NCBI GenBank assembly: GCA_036653735.1
Contig: JAVVTI010000008.1
Span: forward strand, 1 to 33,334
DNA from: CAVCAD01 sp036653735
Lineage (GTDB): Bacteria > Bacillota_I > Bacilli_A > RF39 > UBA660
Length of the DNA: 33,334 bases
Direction: 5' to 3'
The notes beneath the pieces were generated by a model. The model saw only the letters and a list, made by a program, of their open reading frames with translations, searched no databases and was not told the origin of the DNA. Shown piece after piece: positions 14,869 through 23,871 of this stretch. How positions within the stretch are numbered: the stretch's first letter is position 1; the number at the start of each line of letters is the position of its first letter. Both the position numbers and the translations under genes were made by a program.

Positions 14869-15922
14869 TATTAGCACTCATTTGAGCTTTTTGATTTTCA
14901 GTTATTAGAGAATCTAGAAGTTCATCTATATGTCCTTCCATTAGTTTGTCTAGGTTCATATTTGTGTAGCCTATTCTATGATCTGTTAATCTATTTTGAG
15001 GATAATTATATGTTCTTATTTTTTCTGAACGATCTCCTGATCCTATTTTGTTTTTTCTATCACTACCTAGTGCTTCTTCTTGTTCTCTTAATTTCATTTC
15101 ATAAAGTCTTGTTTTCAGTATTTGCATAGCTTTTGCTTTATTTTTAAGTTGGCTTCTTTCATTTTGACAGTTTACTACTGTATTTGTTGGTAAATGTGTA
15201 ATACGTACTGCTGAGTCTGTTGTATTAACACTTTGTCCTCCAGCTCCACTACTATGAAATACATCAATTTTTAGGTCACTTTCTTTTATCTCTATATCTA
15301 TTTCACTTGCTTCTGGCATAACTAAAACAGTAGCTGTAGAAGTATGTACTCTTCCTTGACTTTCAGTCTCAGGGACTCTTTGTACTCTATGAGATCCACT
15401 TTCATATTTCATTTTTGAGTATACTGATTCTCCACTTAAAATGAATTCAATTTGAGAGTATCCTCCACTTTCTCCTGGTACTTCGTTTGTTACTTCTAGT
15501 TTCCAGTCTTGTTTTTCTGCATATTTTGAGTACATTTTGAATAAGTCTCCTGCAAAAAGGTTTGCTTCATCTCCTCCTGCAGCTCCTCTTATTTCTATTA
15601 TTACGTTTTTATCATCATTAATATCTTTAGGTAGTAGCATTATTTTTATATTACTTTCTAAAGTACTAAGTTCTTCATTAAGTTTATCTATTTCTTCCAT
15701 AGCAAAATCATGCATATCTATTTCTTTACTCATTTCTTTCGCTGTTTCTATGTCACTAAGTATTTGATTGTATCTTGTAAATGCAGCTACTATTTCTTCA
15801 TATGAGTTTAATTCTTTAGATATTTTGCTCATTTTAGTAAAATCATTATATATTTCTGGTTTAAGCTGTTCTTCTTTTAATAAATTATATTGCTTTAATA
15901 TAATATTTAATCTGTTTATCAT
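14849..15922 (-). CDS. prfA: Peptide chain release factor 1
   Basis: RF1 terminates at UAA and UAG. The 357-residue protein has the normal length. The stop-codon reading loop is RVPETESQGRVHTS, with the PxT-type tripeptide reading PET, and the catalytic loop is SSGAGGQSVNTTDSAVRITH. The long RSEKIRTYNYPQNRLTDHRI segment distinguishes it from RF2. The AGGAGG site is good. It precedes and overlaps prmC, as in many bacteria. Confidence 0.98.
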   Translation of the reverse strand: MINRLNIILKQYNLLKEEQLKPEIYNDFTKMSKISKELNSYEEIVAAFTRYNQILSDIETAKEMSKEIDMHDFAMEEIDKLNEELSTLESNIKIMLLPKDINDDKNVIIEIRGAAGGDEANLFAGDLFKMYSKYAEKQDWKLEVTNEVPGESGGYSQIEFILSGESVYSKMKYESGSHRVQRVPETESQGRVHTSTATVLVMPEASEIDIEIKESDLKIDVFHSSGAGGQSVNTTDSAVRITHLPTNTVVNCQNERSQLKNKAKAMQILKTRLYEMKLREQEEALGSDRKNKIGSGDRSEKIRTYNYPQNRLTDHRIGYTNMNLDKLMEGHIDELLDSLITENQKAQMSANNDKTNN

Positions 15923-15944
15923 GTTTTCCTCCTAGAAAGATGGT

Positions 15945-16388
15945 TTAGTTTATTTCTTCTATATCTTCTTCATCTACTAATACTAAATCTTTTAGATCAT
16001 CTTCTACTTCTTCATCTTCCATATCAAGAATTTCATTATAAAGATTTTCATCCTCTTCTCCGTCTTCTTCGTCCATACGTATATTCAAAGTATCTTCTAA
16101 AAGTTCTTCGTCATCATCTTTTATTATTTTAGCTTGATGATTTTCTTTTAGATCCCAGTATCCATTATTTAATTGTAGGAATCTTTTTTCTGTTAATAGA
16201 AGAGTATAAAAATCGCCTACTTTTTCTTCATATTCATTATTATCATAGTTTAATAACTCACAAATAGTTTTAAATAAGTCATTTGTTTTCATTTTCTTTT
16301 TCTTTTCTTTAAGTATTAAGTATGCTAAGTCATCAAAAGGCATAGTTTCGGCTTCTTCTTTGGTAAATGTAATAAATTTCATTTTCAC
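15945..16388 (-). CDS. rpoE: RNA polymerase delta subunit
   Basis: Delta is an RNA polymerase subunit of Bacilli that speeds enzyme recycling and makes promoters sensitive to initiating NTP levels. The 147-residue protein has the N-terminal HARE-HTH domain (about 10-90, with DLAYLILKEKKKKMKTNDLFKTI and FLQLNNGYWDLKE) and a long acidic, disordered tail from residue 92 to the end, rich in Asp and Glu. The architecture and length are typical. In B. subtilis it lies a little upstream of the prfA cluster; here it is directly upstream (22 bp). Confidence 0.95.
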   Translation of the reverse strand: MKMKFITFTKEEAETMPFDDLAYLILKEKKKKMKTNDLFKTICELLNYDNNEYEEKVGDFYTLLLTEKRFLQLNNGYWDLKENHQAKIIKDDDEELLEDTLNIRMDEEDGEEDENLYNEILDMEDEEVEDDLKDLVLVDEEDIEEIN

Positions 16389-16412
16389 TCCTTTAAATAT
16401 AATTACTTATAA

Positions 16413-16440
16413 ATTATACTAATTTTTTATCAGTAGTCAA
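16413..16440 (-). promoter_or_regulatory. rpoE-prfA promoter
   Basis: On the minus strand, TTGACT (16440-16435), a 16-bp spacer and TATAAT (16418-16413) precede rpoE. It probably drives the rpoE-prfA-prmC run. Confidence 0.7.
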
Positions 16441-16509
16441 GTTATTTTGAACATTATGTAGTATTTTTTTGTAAATTTATTTAATACTAGTTATAGGATG
16501 GTACTTTTT

Positions 16510-18456
16510 ATGAACAAAATATACATTTTTGTTAAGTTATTTGTTTTTATATTTATCACTTTTATAATAGTTAATTTATCATTTTATGTGTATGCTTTTA
16601 TTACACCTAAAATGCAGCTTAAAACTGCTAATAATGTTGAGTACTATGATAATGAGAATATACTAGCTTTTAACAATGTAGAGGGGAGAAAATGGGTTAA
16701 ATTAAAGGATACTTCTAGTAAGATAATTGATAGTACTATAATTGTTGAGGATAAGAATTTTTATAATCATAAAGGGTTTGATTATTTTAGAATAGTAAAG
16801 GCTCTATGTACTAACTTATTTACAGGGGAACTTAAGCAAGGTGCATCTACTATTTCTCAGCAATATATTAAGAATTTATTTTTAGATTTCGATAAAACTT
16901 GGTCTAGAAAGATTGAAGAAGCTAAGCTTACTTTTGAATTAGAAACTCATTATTCTAAAAAAGATATTTTAGAGGGTTACTTAAATACTATTAATTATGG
17001 AAATGGTGCTTATGGAATAGAGAATGCTAGTTATTATTATTTTAATAAGCCTAGTAAGAGTCTTAGTTGGGCAGAAGCTTCTTTTATATCTGGTATACCT
17101 AAAAATCCTACTTATTATAATCCTATTATTAATTATGATAATGCTAAGAAGAGACAAAAAGAAGTTCTTTATAGTTTAATGAAGAATAAGAAGATTAGTA
17201 ATAAAGAATTTAATAAGATATTTAATGAAAAGATTAATTTATATGGTAAGGATAATGAGAGTAAACTTAATAGTGTTTATTATTATAAAGATGCTGTATT
17301 AAAGGAACTACAGGGTTTACCTAATGTACCTAAGAATCTTATTAATACTGGAGGTCTTAAGATATATACTAATTTAATTACTAAGAAACAAGAGGCTATA
17401 GAGAGTATTATTAAAGAAGAGTTAATAAATGAAGATGATTTACAAGCTGCTTCTATGTTAATAAATCCTAAGAATGGAAAGATTGAGGCTTTAATAGGTG
17501 GTAAAAATTATAATTATTCTCAGTTTAATAGAGCAATAAATGCTTATAGACAAGTTGGATCTACTATGAAAAGTTTTTTATATTATAGTGCTTTAGAAAA
17601 TGGTCTTACTTCATCTTCTTTATTTAGAAGTGAAGCTTCTACTTTTAACTTAGGAAATAATAAAACGTATACACCTAAGAATTATGGAAATATGTATGCT
17701 AATAAGGATATTACTTTAGCAGAGGCTCTTGTACTATCTGATAATATATATGCTGTTAAAACTCATTTATTTTTAGGTAAGGATAAATTAATAGATACTG
17801 CTAGAAGATCTGGGATTGAATCTGAGTTACCAAATGTTGCTTCTCTACCTTTAGGAACACATGAGCTTTCTATGATTGATTATGCAAGTGGGTTTACTAC
17901 ACTTGCTAATGAAGGTAAGAAGAATAAACCTTATTTAATTAGAAAAATTACTGATATTAATGATAATTTAATTTATGAACATAAGCAAAAAGAAGAATAT
18001 GTTCTTAATAGTAGATATGTATATATTTTAAATGAGCTTATGAGTAATACTTATAATTATAATTTTATTGATTATACTACTCCTACAATGCTTGGTATAA
18101 AAAGTTTACTTACTAAAAAATATGCGATTAAAAGTGGTAGTACTAATACTGATTATTGGACTATAGGATACAATCCTAATGCGTTGCTTCTTGTCTGGAA
18201 TGGCTTTGATGATAATAAAGAAGTTAAGATTAAACAATCCTTAGTTAATAAAAAAATATGGGCTAGATCTATAGAAAGTGCTTTAAAGGATGAGGCTGAT
18301 ACATGGTATCCTATTGCAAATAAGGTAGTAGGATCTATTGTTAATCCTGTTAATGGTAAGATTGATAATTCTAAGAATCAAAGTATGTTATTTTATGTTA
18401 AGGGAACTGAACCTTCCTTTGAAGAAAGTATATTAAATAATATTAAAAAAGAATAA
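16510..18456 (+). CDS. Class A penicillin-binding protein (transglycosylase/transpeptidase)
   Basis: This bifunctional enzyme polymerises lipid II and cross-links peptides outside the membrane. The 648-residue protein has a membrane anchor (residues 5-30). The GT51 domain (about 60-210) includes EDKNFYNHKGFD with catalytic Glu near residue 80, KQGASTISQQYIKN and EGYLNTINYGNGAYGI. The transpeptidase domain (about 310-600) has STMK (catalytic Ser351), SDN (about 410) and KSGST (about 541). I chose ATG 16510, for which GGATGG gives proper spacing; an ATG at 16498 lies too close to it. It is the PBP1A/2A type. It is transcribed head-on to replication, unlike its neighbours, and ends at a strong terminator. 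Confidence 0.95.
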   Translation: MNKIYIFVKLFVFIFITFIIVNLSFYVYAFITPKMQLKTANNVEYYDNENILAFNNVEGRKWVKLKDTSSKIIDSTIIVEDKNFYNHKGFDYFRIVKALCTNLFTGELKQGASTISQQYIKNLFLDFDKTWSRKIEEAKLTFELETHYSKKDILEGYLNTINYGNGAYGIENASYYYFNKPSKSLSWAEASFISGIPKNPTYYNPIINYDNAKKRQKEVLYSLMKNKKISNKEFNKIFNEKINLYGKDNESKLNSVYYYKDAVLKELQGLPNVPKNLINTGGLKIYTNLITKKQEAIESIIKEELINEDDLQAASMLINPKNGKIEALIGGKNYNYSQFNRAINAYRQVGSTMKSFLYYSALENGLTSSSLFRSEASTFNLGNNKTYTPKNYGNMYANKDITLAEALVLSDNIYAVKTHLFLGKDKLIDTARRSGIESELPNVASLPLGTHELSMIDYASGFTTLANEGKKNKPYLIRKITDINDNLIYEHKQKEEYVLNSRYVYILNELMSNTYNYNFIDYTTPTMLGIKSLLTKKYAIKSGSTNTDYWTIGYNPNALLLVWNGFDDNKEVKIKQSLVNKKIWARSIESALKDEADTWYPIANKVVGSIVNPVNGKIDNSKNQSMLFYVKGTEPSFEESILNNIKKE

Positions 18457-18485
18457 AGCAATACAAAATATTGTTTTATTCTTTT
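18447..18485 (+). terminator. Terminator after the penicillin-binding protein gene
   Basis: A 17-bp stem (18447-18463 with 18469-18485, one G-T pair) around a 5-nt loop begins within the last codons of the gene and ends in T residues. Confidence 0.85.
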
Positions 18486-18520
18486 ATATAAGTTTAGTAA
18501 AATTTAATAAATAATTATAT

Positions 18521-19312
18521 TTATTTTTTACCTTCTTCTACTCCTTTTGTAATTTCTTTTGCTATGTTACCTATAGATGGTGCTAATTTTTCAGCTCCTT
18601 CTTGTGCTACAGGCATAGCTTGTTGTACTCCAAATGCAGTTATTTCTCTTTTCTTTGCTATTAAAAATAATGCACCAGAAATAATGAATGTTGCAAATAA
18701 TATGAATCCACCTACCATATAATAACCTATAGATTTTGTCTTATTAATTTCATTTACTGTGTTATTTAGAATATTATTCATTGTGCCATTTATAACATCA
18801 TCAACTGTATTATTAATAATATCTTTGTCATTGGTTGGTTTTCTTTTTATTTGTTCTAATTCAAGTTCATATTTAGAAATTTCAAAAGATAATGAGGTTG
18901 TCTCTTCTCTTTTAATTCTTATTTTTTCACCAAGTTCTTGATATTTTTCATTAAAACCATTTTCTTTAAACACTTTCATTTGTTCATTATTTAGTGTTGC
19001 TATTTCTTCATTTAATGTGTTTATTTTTGTTTGCGTATTATTAATATCATTTTGAACTTCATTTTCAGTTCTCTTATTAGTTGTTTGATTATTTATTTCT
19101 TTATTTACATTATTAATATTATCAGTTACTTCTTTTAATATTCCGTTATTATTAAGGCCACTTTCATTTCTTTTTTGTCCTTTAATAATTCCTGTTACTA
19201 TAATACTGCCACCTATTAATACACCAACTATTAAGATAATTAATGAAATACGCATAAGCATTTTTTTGTTTTTTTGAAATGTTTGTTCATCTAAATACTT
19301 TTTTTCTTCCAT
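18521..19312 (-). CDS. Two-span membrane coiled-coil protein, paralogue A
   Basis: I do not recognise the family. The 263-residue protein has a basic N-terminal cytoplasmic part (KKYLDEQTFQKNKK), a membrane segment (about 21-43), a long polar, Asn/Thr-rich external region (45-188) with predicted coiled coil (QTKINTLNEEIATLNNEQMK; RIKREETTSLSFEISKYELE), a second membrane segment (about 194-214) and a cytoplasmic tail rich in Ala, Pro and Glu (FGVQQAMPVAQEGAEK). Its first 44 residues are identical to those of the next gene, and the last 75 differ at only six positions, while the external region differs and carries an extra segment of NNTV/NNIL-type repeats. Its own leader has AGAGAGGAG. A duplicated upstream region suggests separate transcription. 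Confidence 0.85.
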   Translation of the reverse strand: MEEKKYLDEQTFQKNKKMLMRISLIILIVGVLIGGSIIVTGIIKGQKRNESGLNNNGILKEVTDNINNVNKEINNQTTNKRTENEVQNDINNTQTKINTLNEEIATLNNEQMKVFKENGFNEKYQELGEKIRIKREETTSLSFEISKYELELEQIKRKPTNDKDIINNTVDDVINGTMNNILNNTVNEINKTKSIGYYMVGGFILFATFIISGALFLIAKKREITAFGVQQAMPVAQEGAEKLAPSIGNIAKEITKGVEEGKK

Positions 19313-19469
19313 TTTATAACTCCTCTCTTTATTGAAATATTAATTCAATAATAATATATAATTCTTTTTAACTCTTTTATGTATTCTAAATTTATATTAA
19401 CTTTTTATATTTTAACATTTTTTATTTATTATATATATTATTACTAATAAAGAAGATATTTATATTTTT

Positions 19470-20156
19470 TTATTTTTTGCCTTCTTCTACTCCTTTTGTA
19501 ATTTCTTTTGCTATGTTTCCTATAGATGGTGCTATCTTTTCAGCTCCTTCTTGTGCTACAGGCATAGCTTGTTGTACTCCAAATGCAGTTATTTCTCTTT
19601 TCTTTGCTGTTAAAAATAATGCACCTGAAATAATGAATGTTGCAAATAATATGAATACACCTGCCATATAATAACCCATAGAATTTGTCTTATTAATTTT
19701 TCCTATTGTTGAGTTAATTTCATCTTTTACATTATTTAATCCCATTTTAATTGCTTGTAATTCAAACTCATATTCTGCAATTTTAGAAGATAGTATGTTT
19801 TTTTCTTCTCTTTTAGCTCTTGCATTTTCTTTGATTTCGTTGTATTTTTCGCTAAATCCACTTTCGTGAAATGCTTTTGTTTGTTCATGATCTAATTGTG
19901 CTATCTCTTTATTCAAATCACTAATTTTTGTTTGTGTATTATCAATATCAGCTTGTACTTCGCTTTCTGTTCTTTTATTTGTAGCAACTTTATCATTTGT
20001 TTTTAAATTGTTTTCCTTTTGATTTTTTATGATTCCAGTTACAATAATACTGCCTCCTATTAACACACCAACTATCAATATAATTAATGAAATACGCATA
20101 AGCATTTTTTTGTTTTTTTGAAATGTTTGCTCATCTAAATACTTTTTTTCTTCCAT
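19470..20156 (-). CDS. Two-span membrane coiled-coil protein, paralogue B
   Basis: This is the 228-residue sister of the preceding gene. Membrane segments lie at about 21-43 and 159-179; between them is an external coiled-coil region (NTQTKISDLNKEIAQLDHEQTK; ARAKREEKNILSSKIAEYEFE) that is shorter and diverged from paralogue A. The cytoplasmic tail is almost identical. The duplicated 5' leader also shares GTTAAAAA, TTGAATTAATA and the AGAGAGGAG site. It lies between noc and the PBP gene. Function is unknown; the invariant membrane and cytoplasmic parts with variable exterior would fit a surface-sensing or cell-envelope role, but this is only inference. Confidence 0.85.
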   Translation of the reverse strand: MEEKKYLDEQTFQKNKKMLMRISLIILIVGVLIGGSIIVTGIIKNQKENNLKTNDKVATNKRTESEVQADIDNTQTKISDLNKEIAQLDHEQTKAFHESGFSEKYNEIKENARAKREEKNILSSKIAEYEFELQAIKMGLNNVKDEINSTIGKINKTNSMGYYMAGVFILFATFIISGALFLTAKKREITAFGVQQAMPVAQEGAEKIAPSIGNIAKEITKGVEEGKK

Positions 20157-20230
20157 TTTATACCTCCTCTCTTTATCGAATTATTAATTCAACTATACTA
20201 TACATTTAGTTTTTAACACATTTACTTAAC

Positions 20231-21262
20231 TTAGTCTTTTTGAATTTTAATTACTATTTGATACATGTTTTCAAAGTCAAATTCTTCTGTATTGACTTCT
20301 ACTCCTTCGGATTTTAGAGATGAAACAACATTTCTTGTTTTATCTATCGCTTCTGTTAATTTACTCTTATTATTAACTATCTCTGTTGGTATTGGTTTAG
20401 TTTTTTCAAATTCTTTAAGTATTGGGTTTTCCTCTTCTTTTTCATCAAAAATATTAAAATCTAATGTTTCAAACTTTTCTTCTTCTTTTTCCTGTTCTTG
20501 AAAAGGATTTAATGTATTTGGAATGTCATGTTCTGGCTTTGTTATATCTATAATCTCTTCTTGAGGTTTTAACAAATCATTTATATTAGGTGCTTTATAT
20601 TCATTTATTATATCAAATGAATTTTTTGCTATTTCTTCTTTTTTTATTGGAGAGATAACATTACCTAGCATTTTATTTATTTCGTCATCTGTTTGTTTAA
20701 CAGTAAGACGATCTTTTATAATTTTATTTAACATGGTTTTTTGATCCTCTTGTGAAGTTAGTGCAAGAATACTTCTAGCGTGTCTTTCGGATATCCTATT
20801 AGATAGTAATGCATTTCTTACTTCTTCACTAAGATTAAGAAGTCTTATTTTATTTGCAATAGTTGCTTGTGTTACGCCTATCTTTCTAGCTATTTCATCT
20901 TGAGTATATCCTTTTTCAACTAATTTCTTATATGATTGTGCTTCTTCAATAGAGGTTAGATTTTTTCTTTGTATATTTTCAACTACTGCCATTTCCGCAC
21001 TTTTTTTATCATCTGCTACTACTACTATTGCTGGAACTGTAGATAATCCTATTGTACATGCCGCTTTATATCTTCTTTCTCCAGCTATTATTTCATATTT
21101 TTCACCTAATTGTCTTACTATTAACGGTTCAATAATACCATGTTCTTTTATTGAAGATGCTAAATCTTGTAGCTCTTCTTCATTAAAAGTTAAGCGTGGT
21201 TGAAATCTATTTGGTATGATATCTTGCACATTAATATTATAAACTTTTTTTGCTTCTTCCAT
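20231..21262 (-). CDS. noc: ParB-family CTPase clamp protein, Noc-like
   Basis: The 343-residue protein has the ParB N-terminal domain (NRFQPRLTFNEEELQDLASSIKEHGI; the CTP-binding GERRYKA at 61-67; ENIQRKNL), the HTH domain (about 118-200) and an acidic C-terminal region. At positions reported to separate ParB (parS) from Noc (NBS) it has Gln132, Lys138 and Arg160 (TQATIANK, SERHARS), which are Noc-like; the fourth position is Asn143, like neither. The Noc-type sequence LTVKQTDDEI follows. It lies directly after rsmG, exactly where noc lies in B. subtilis, and no soj/parA is adjacent. It could shield the nucleoid from septation. If it is the only ParB of this genome it may act in segregation instead. 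Confidence 0.8.
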   Translation of the reverse strand: MEEAKKVYNINVQDIIPNRFQPRLTFNEEELQDLASSIKEHGIIEPLIVRQLGEKYEIIAGERRYKAACTIGLSTVPAIVVVADDKKSAEMAVVENIQRKNLTSIEEAQSYKKLVEKGYTQDEIARKIGVTQATIANKIRLLNLSEEVRNALLSNRISERHARSILALTSQEDQKTMLNKIIKDRLTVKQTDDEINKMLGNVISPIKKEEIAKNSFDIINEYKAPNINDLLKPQEEIIDITKPEHDIPNTLNPFQEQEKEEEKFETLDFNIFDEKEEENPILKEFEKTKPIPTEIVNNKSKLTEAIDKTRNVVSSLKSEGVEVNTEEFDFENMYQIVIKIQKD

Positions 21263-21295
21263 TTTTCCCTCTTTTTATTCTATTATCATTTTAAG

Positions 21296-22015
21296 TTATT
21301 TTTTCTTATTTTTCAAGTTATTTTTAACTATTTGATTGTATTCTCTTGGAAATAGTGTATTAGTTGTCGTTTTTTTCTCAATATATACAATATTTCTAGT
21401 TGATTTTTCTATTGGTAAAAAATAACTTATTGTTTTTTTATAAATTCCGCCTAATTTATTTATTTGTTTTAAAGAATCTTTTAGTTCTTCTTCTATTTTA
21501 GCTTTTAATGGTACAAATAAACCATCTATTTTTAGTAATGGTAAAGCAAGTTCAGAAACTACTGATAAATGAGATAGTGCACGACAGGTTACTATGTCAA
21601 ACTTTTCTCTATTTGTTCTTGCATATATTTCTGCTCTTTCATTTACTACTTTGACATTTGAGAGATCTAACTGTTTTATAGTTTCCAATAAAAAATTACA
21701 TTTTTTATTTGATGATTCTACTAGAATGAATTTTATATTTTCAAATATGATAGCCAAAGGAATTCCTGGAAACCCTGCTCCTGAACCTAGATCACATACT
21801 AAACTATCTTGTTTAAAATTAATATAATATGAAAGTAATAGAGAATCATAAAAATGTTTAAGGAACACTTCTTTTTTCTCTATAATTGATGTTAAATTAA
21901 ATTTTTTATTCCATGAACTAAGTAGTTCATAGTATAAGTTAAATTTATTATATGTAGTATCAGTAATTTCTATATTTATTTTTTTACAATAAGTAATAAA
22001 TTCTTCTTTATTCAT
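21296..22015 (-). CDS. rsmG: 16S rRNA (guanine-N7) methyltransferase RsmG
   Basis: RsmG (GidB) methylates G527 (E. coli numbering) of 16S rRNA. The 239-residue protein has the N-terminal helical region with WNKKFNLTSI, the SAM-binding loop VCDLGSGAGFPGIPLA, KKCNFLLETIKQL and the catalytic region VTCRALSHLS. Length is normal. Its start overlaps the end of mnmG by 8 bp, the standard gidA-gidB order near oriC. Confidence 0.97.
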   Translation of the reverse strand: MNKEEFITYCKKINIEITDTTYNKFNLYYELLSSWNKKFNLTSIIEKKEVFLKHFYDSLLLSYYINFKQDSLVCDLGSGAGFPGIPLAIIFENIKFILVESSNKKCNFLLETIKQLDLSNVKVVNERAEIYARTNREKFDIVTCRALSHLSVVSELALPLLKIDGLFVPLKAKIEEELKDSLKQINKLGGIYKKTISYFLPIEKSTRNIVYIEKKTTTNTLFPREYNQIVKNNLKNKKK

Positions 22016-23864
22016 ATGGATACTCCTTTTTAAGATATATGAGTAGGTTTGTAATATCTGATGGGTTTACTCCACTTACTCTAGATGCTCTACCTATTGT
22101 ATCAGGTCTTATTATTGATAATTTTTCTTTTGCTTCTGAAGCTAGATTTCTAATGTTTTCATATACAATATCTTTAGGTATTTTCTTTTCTTCTAGTGCT
22201 AGCATATGATTTACCTCGGTCCAGGTTTTTTTAATATATCCGTCATATTTAATATTAATATCTATTTGTGAAGCTACGTCTCTATCTATTTTTATATTAA
22301 TATATTTTAGAATATCGTATGTAGAAATTTCATTTCTTTTTATAAGATCTATTAACAATGTTTTTTTAGTTATTAAGGATGATTTCTTTTTACTTAGAAA
22401 TTCATTTATTTCATTTGGTTTTGTATATGTTTTTTTTAAGAATAATAATTTTTCTCTTATATTTTCTTTATTTTTAATATGTTTATTATAGTTAGATGTT
22501 GTAACTAATCCTACTTTATAACCAATATCTGTTAACCTATCACTTGCATTATCATGTCTTAGTAATAAGCGAAACTCTGCTCTTGAAGTTAGAAGTCTAT
22601 ATGGCTCTGTAATTCCTTTGTTTATTAAGTCATCAATTAATACTCCTATGTATGCTTCATTTCTTTTAAGTATTAGTTCAGGTTTATTTTTTAAGTTCAA
22701 TGAAGCATTTATTCCAGCTATTAAACCTTGTGCAGCTGCTTCTTCGTATCCACTTGTTCCATTTATTTGACCAGCTGTATATAATCCTTTTATTTTCTTT
22801 GTTTCAAGTGTCATTTTTAGTTCTATAGGGTTTATTGCATCGTATTCTATTGCATATCCATATTTAAGAATTTTTACATTTTCTAAACCTTTTATTGTTT
22901 TTAACATTTTTTCTTGTATTTCATGAGGCATAGTTGTAGAAAATCCCCCTACATATATATCTTCTCCATTTTTTCTTTGTGGTTCTAGGAATATTTGATG
23001 GCGATCTTTATCTTTAAATTTAACTATTTTAGTTTCTATAGAGGGACAATATCTTGGACCCGTTCCTGTTATAAGTCCGCTATACATTGAGCAAAACTTT
23101 AAGTTATCTAGTATTATTTTGTGAGTATTTTTATTTGTATATGTTAAGTAGCATGACTCTTGGTCCTTAATTTTATATTTAGGTTTGTTAAAATTACTGA
23201 ATGTTAGGTATGTACTTGACCCTTTTTCCTCTAATAGTTGAGAATAATCTATAGAACTTTTAAGTATTCTAGGTGGCGTTCCTGTTTTTAATCTAATTAT
23301 ATTAAAGCCTTCTTTTTTTAAGCTTTCACTTAAAAACATAGAGTTCTTTTCTCCATGAGGTCCTTCATTTTTACTTTCATTACCTACTAAAATGTTAGAT
23401 TTTAGATATGTACCTGTTGTGAGTATTAACTTTTTACATAGTATTTCTTTATTACTTTCACATCTAATACCTTTTATTTCATGATTATCAACTATTAAGG
23501 ATGCTGCTGTATCCTCTAGTATTTCTAGATTTTTTTGAGTTTTTAGTGTTTTTAATATTTCTTTAGTATAGATATCTTTATCTGCTTGTGCTCTTAAACT
23601 TCTTACTCCTGGTCCTTTTTTTAGGTTTAGCATCTTCATTTGAAGAACTGATTTATCTGTATTATTACCCATTTCTCCGCCTAGAGCATCTATTTCTCTA
23701 ACAACTATTCCTTTTGCACTTCCTCCTATTGAGGGATTACATGGCATATCTCCAGAATTTTTAATGTTTGTTGTTATTAAAAGTGTCTTATTATTTAATC
23801 TAGAGCATGCTAAAGAAGCTTCTATTCCAGCGTGACCTGCTCCTACTATTATACAATCATACAT
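22008..23864 (-). CDS. mnmG: tRNA uridine 5-carboxymethylaminomethyl modification enzyme MnmG
   Basis: MnmG (GidA) works with MnmE to add the carboxymethylaminomethyl group to the wobble U34 of certain tRNAs. The 618-residue FAD protein starts with the dinucleotide-binding motif IIVGAGHAGIEAS, has MPCNPSIGGSAKGIVVREID and RSLRAQADK near the active site, GLYTAGQINGTSGYEEAAAQG in the middle, and the C-terminal helical GidA-associated domain (IGRASRVSGVNPSDI). It begins 7 bp after mnmE and overlaps rsmG. Confidence 0.98.
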   Translation of the reverse strand: MYDCIIVGAGHAGIEASLACSRLNNKTLLITTNIKNSGDMPCNPSIGGSAKGIVVREIDALGGEMGNNTDKSVLQMKMLNLKKGPGVRSLRAQADKDIYTKEILKTLKTQKNLEILEDTAASLIVDNHEIKGIRCESNKEILCKKLILTTGTYLKSNILVGNESKNEGPHGEKNSMFLSESLKKEGFNIIRLKTGTPPRILKSSIDYSQLLEEKGSSTYLTFSNFNKPKYKIKDQESCYLTYTNKNTHKIILDNLKFCSMYSGLITGTGPRYCPSIETKIVKFKDKDRHQIFLEPQRKNGEDIYVGGFSTTMPHEIQEKMLKTIKGLENVKILKYGYAIEYDAINPIELKMTLETKKIKGLYTAGQINGTSGYEEAAAQGLIAGINASLNLKNKPELILKRNEAYIGVLIDDLINKGITEPYRLLTSRAEFRLLLRHDNASDRLTDIGYKVGLVTTSNYNKHIKNKENIREKLLFLKKTYTKPNEINEFLSKKKSSLITKKTLLIDLIKRNEISTYDILKYINIKIDRDVASQIDINIKYDGYIKKTWTEVNHMLALEEKKIPKDIVYENIRNLASEAKEKLSIIRPDTIGRASRVSGVNPSDITNLLIYLKKEYPYE

Positions 23865-23871
23865 TTTGTGC

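Noticed and set aside
19376..19470. AT-rich repeats between the membrane paralogues as a possible mobile-element edge
   Set aside because: No transposase fragment, terminal inverted repeat or target duplication is visible; the similarity is explained by tandem duplication of the gene with its leader.
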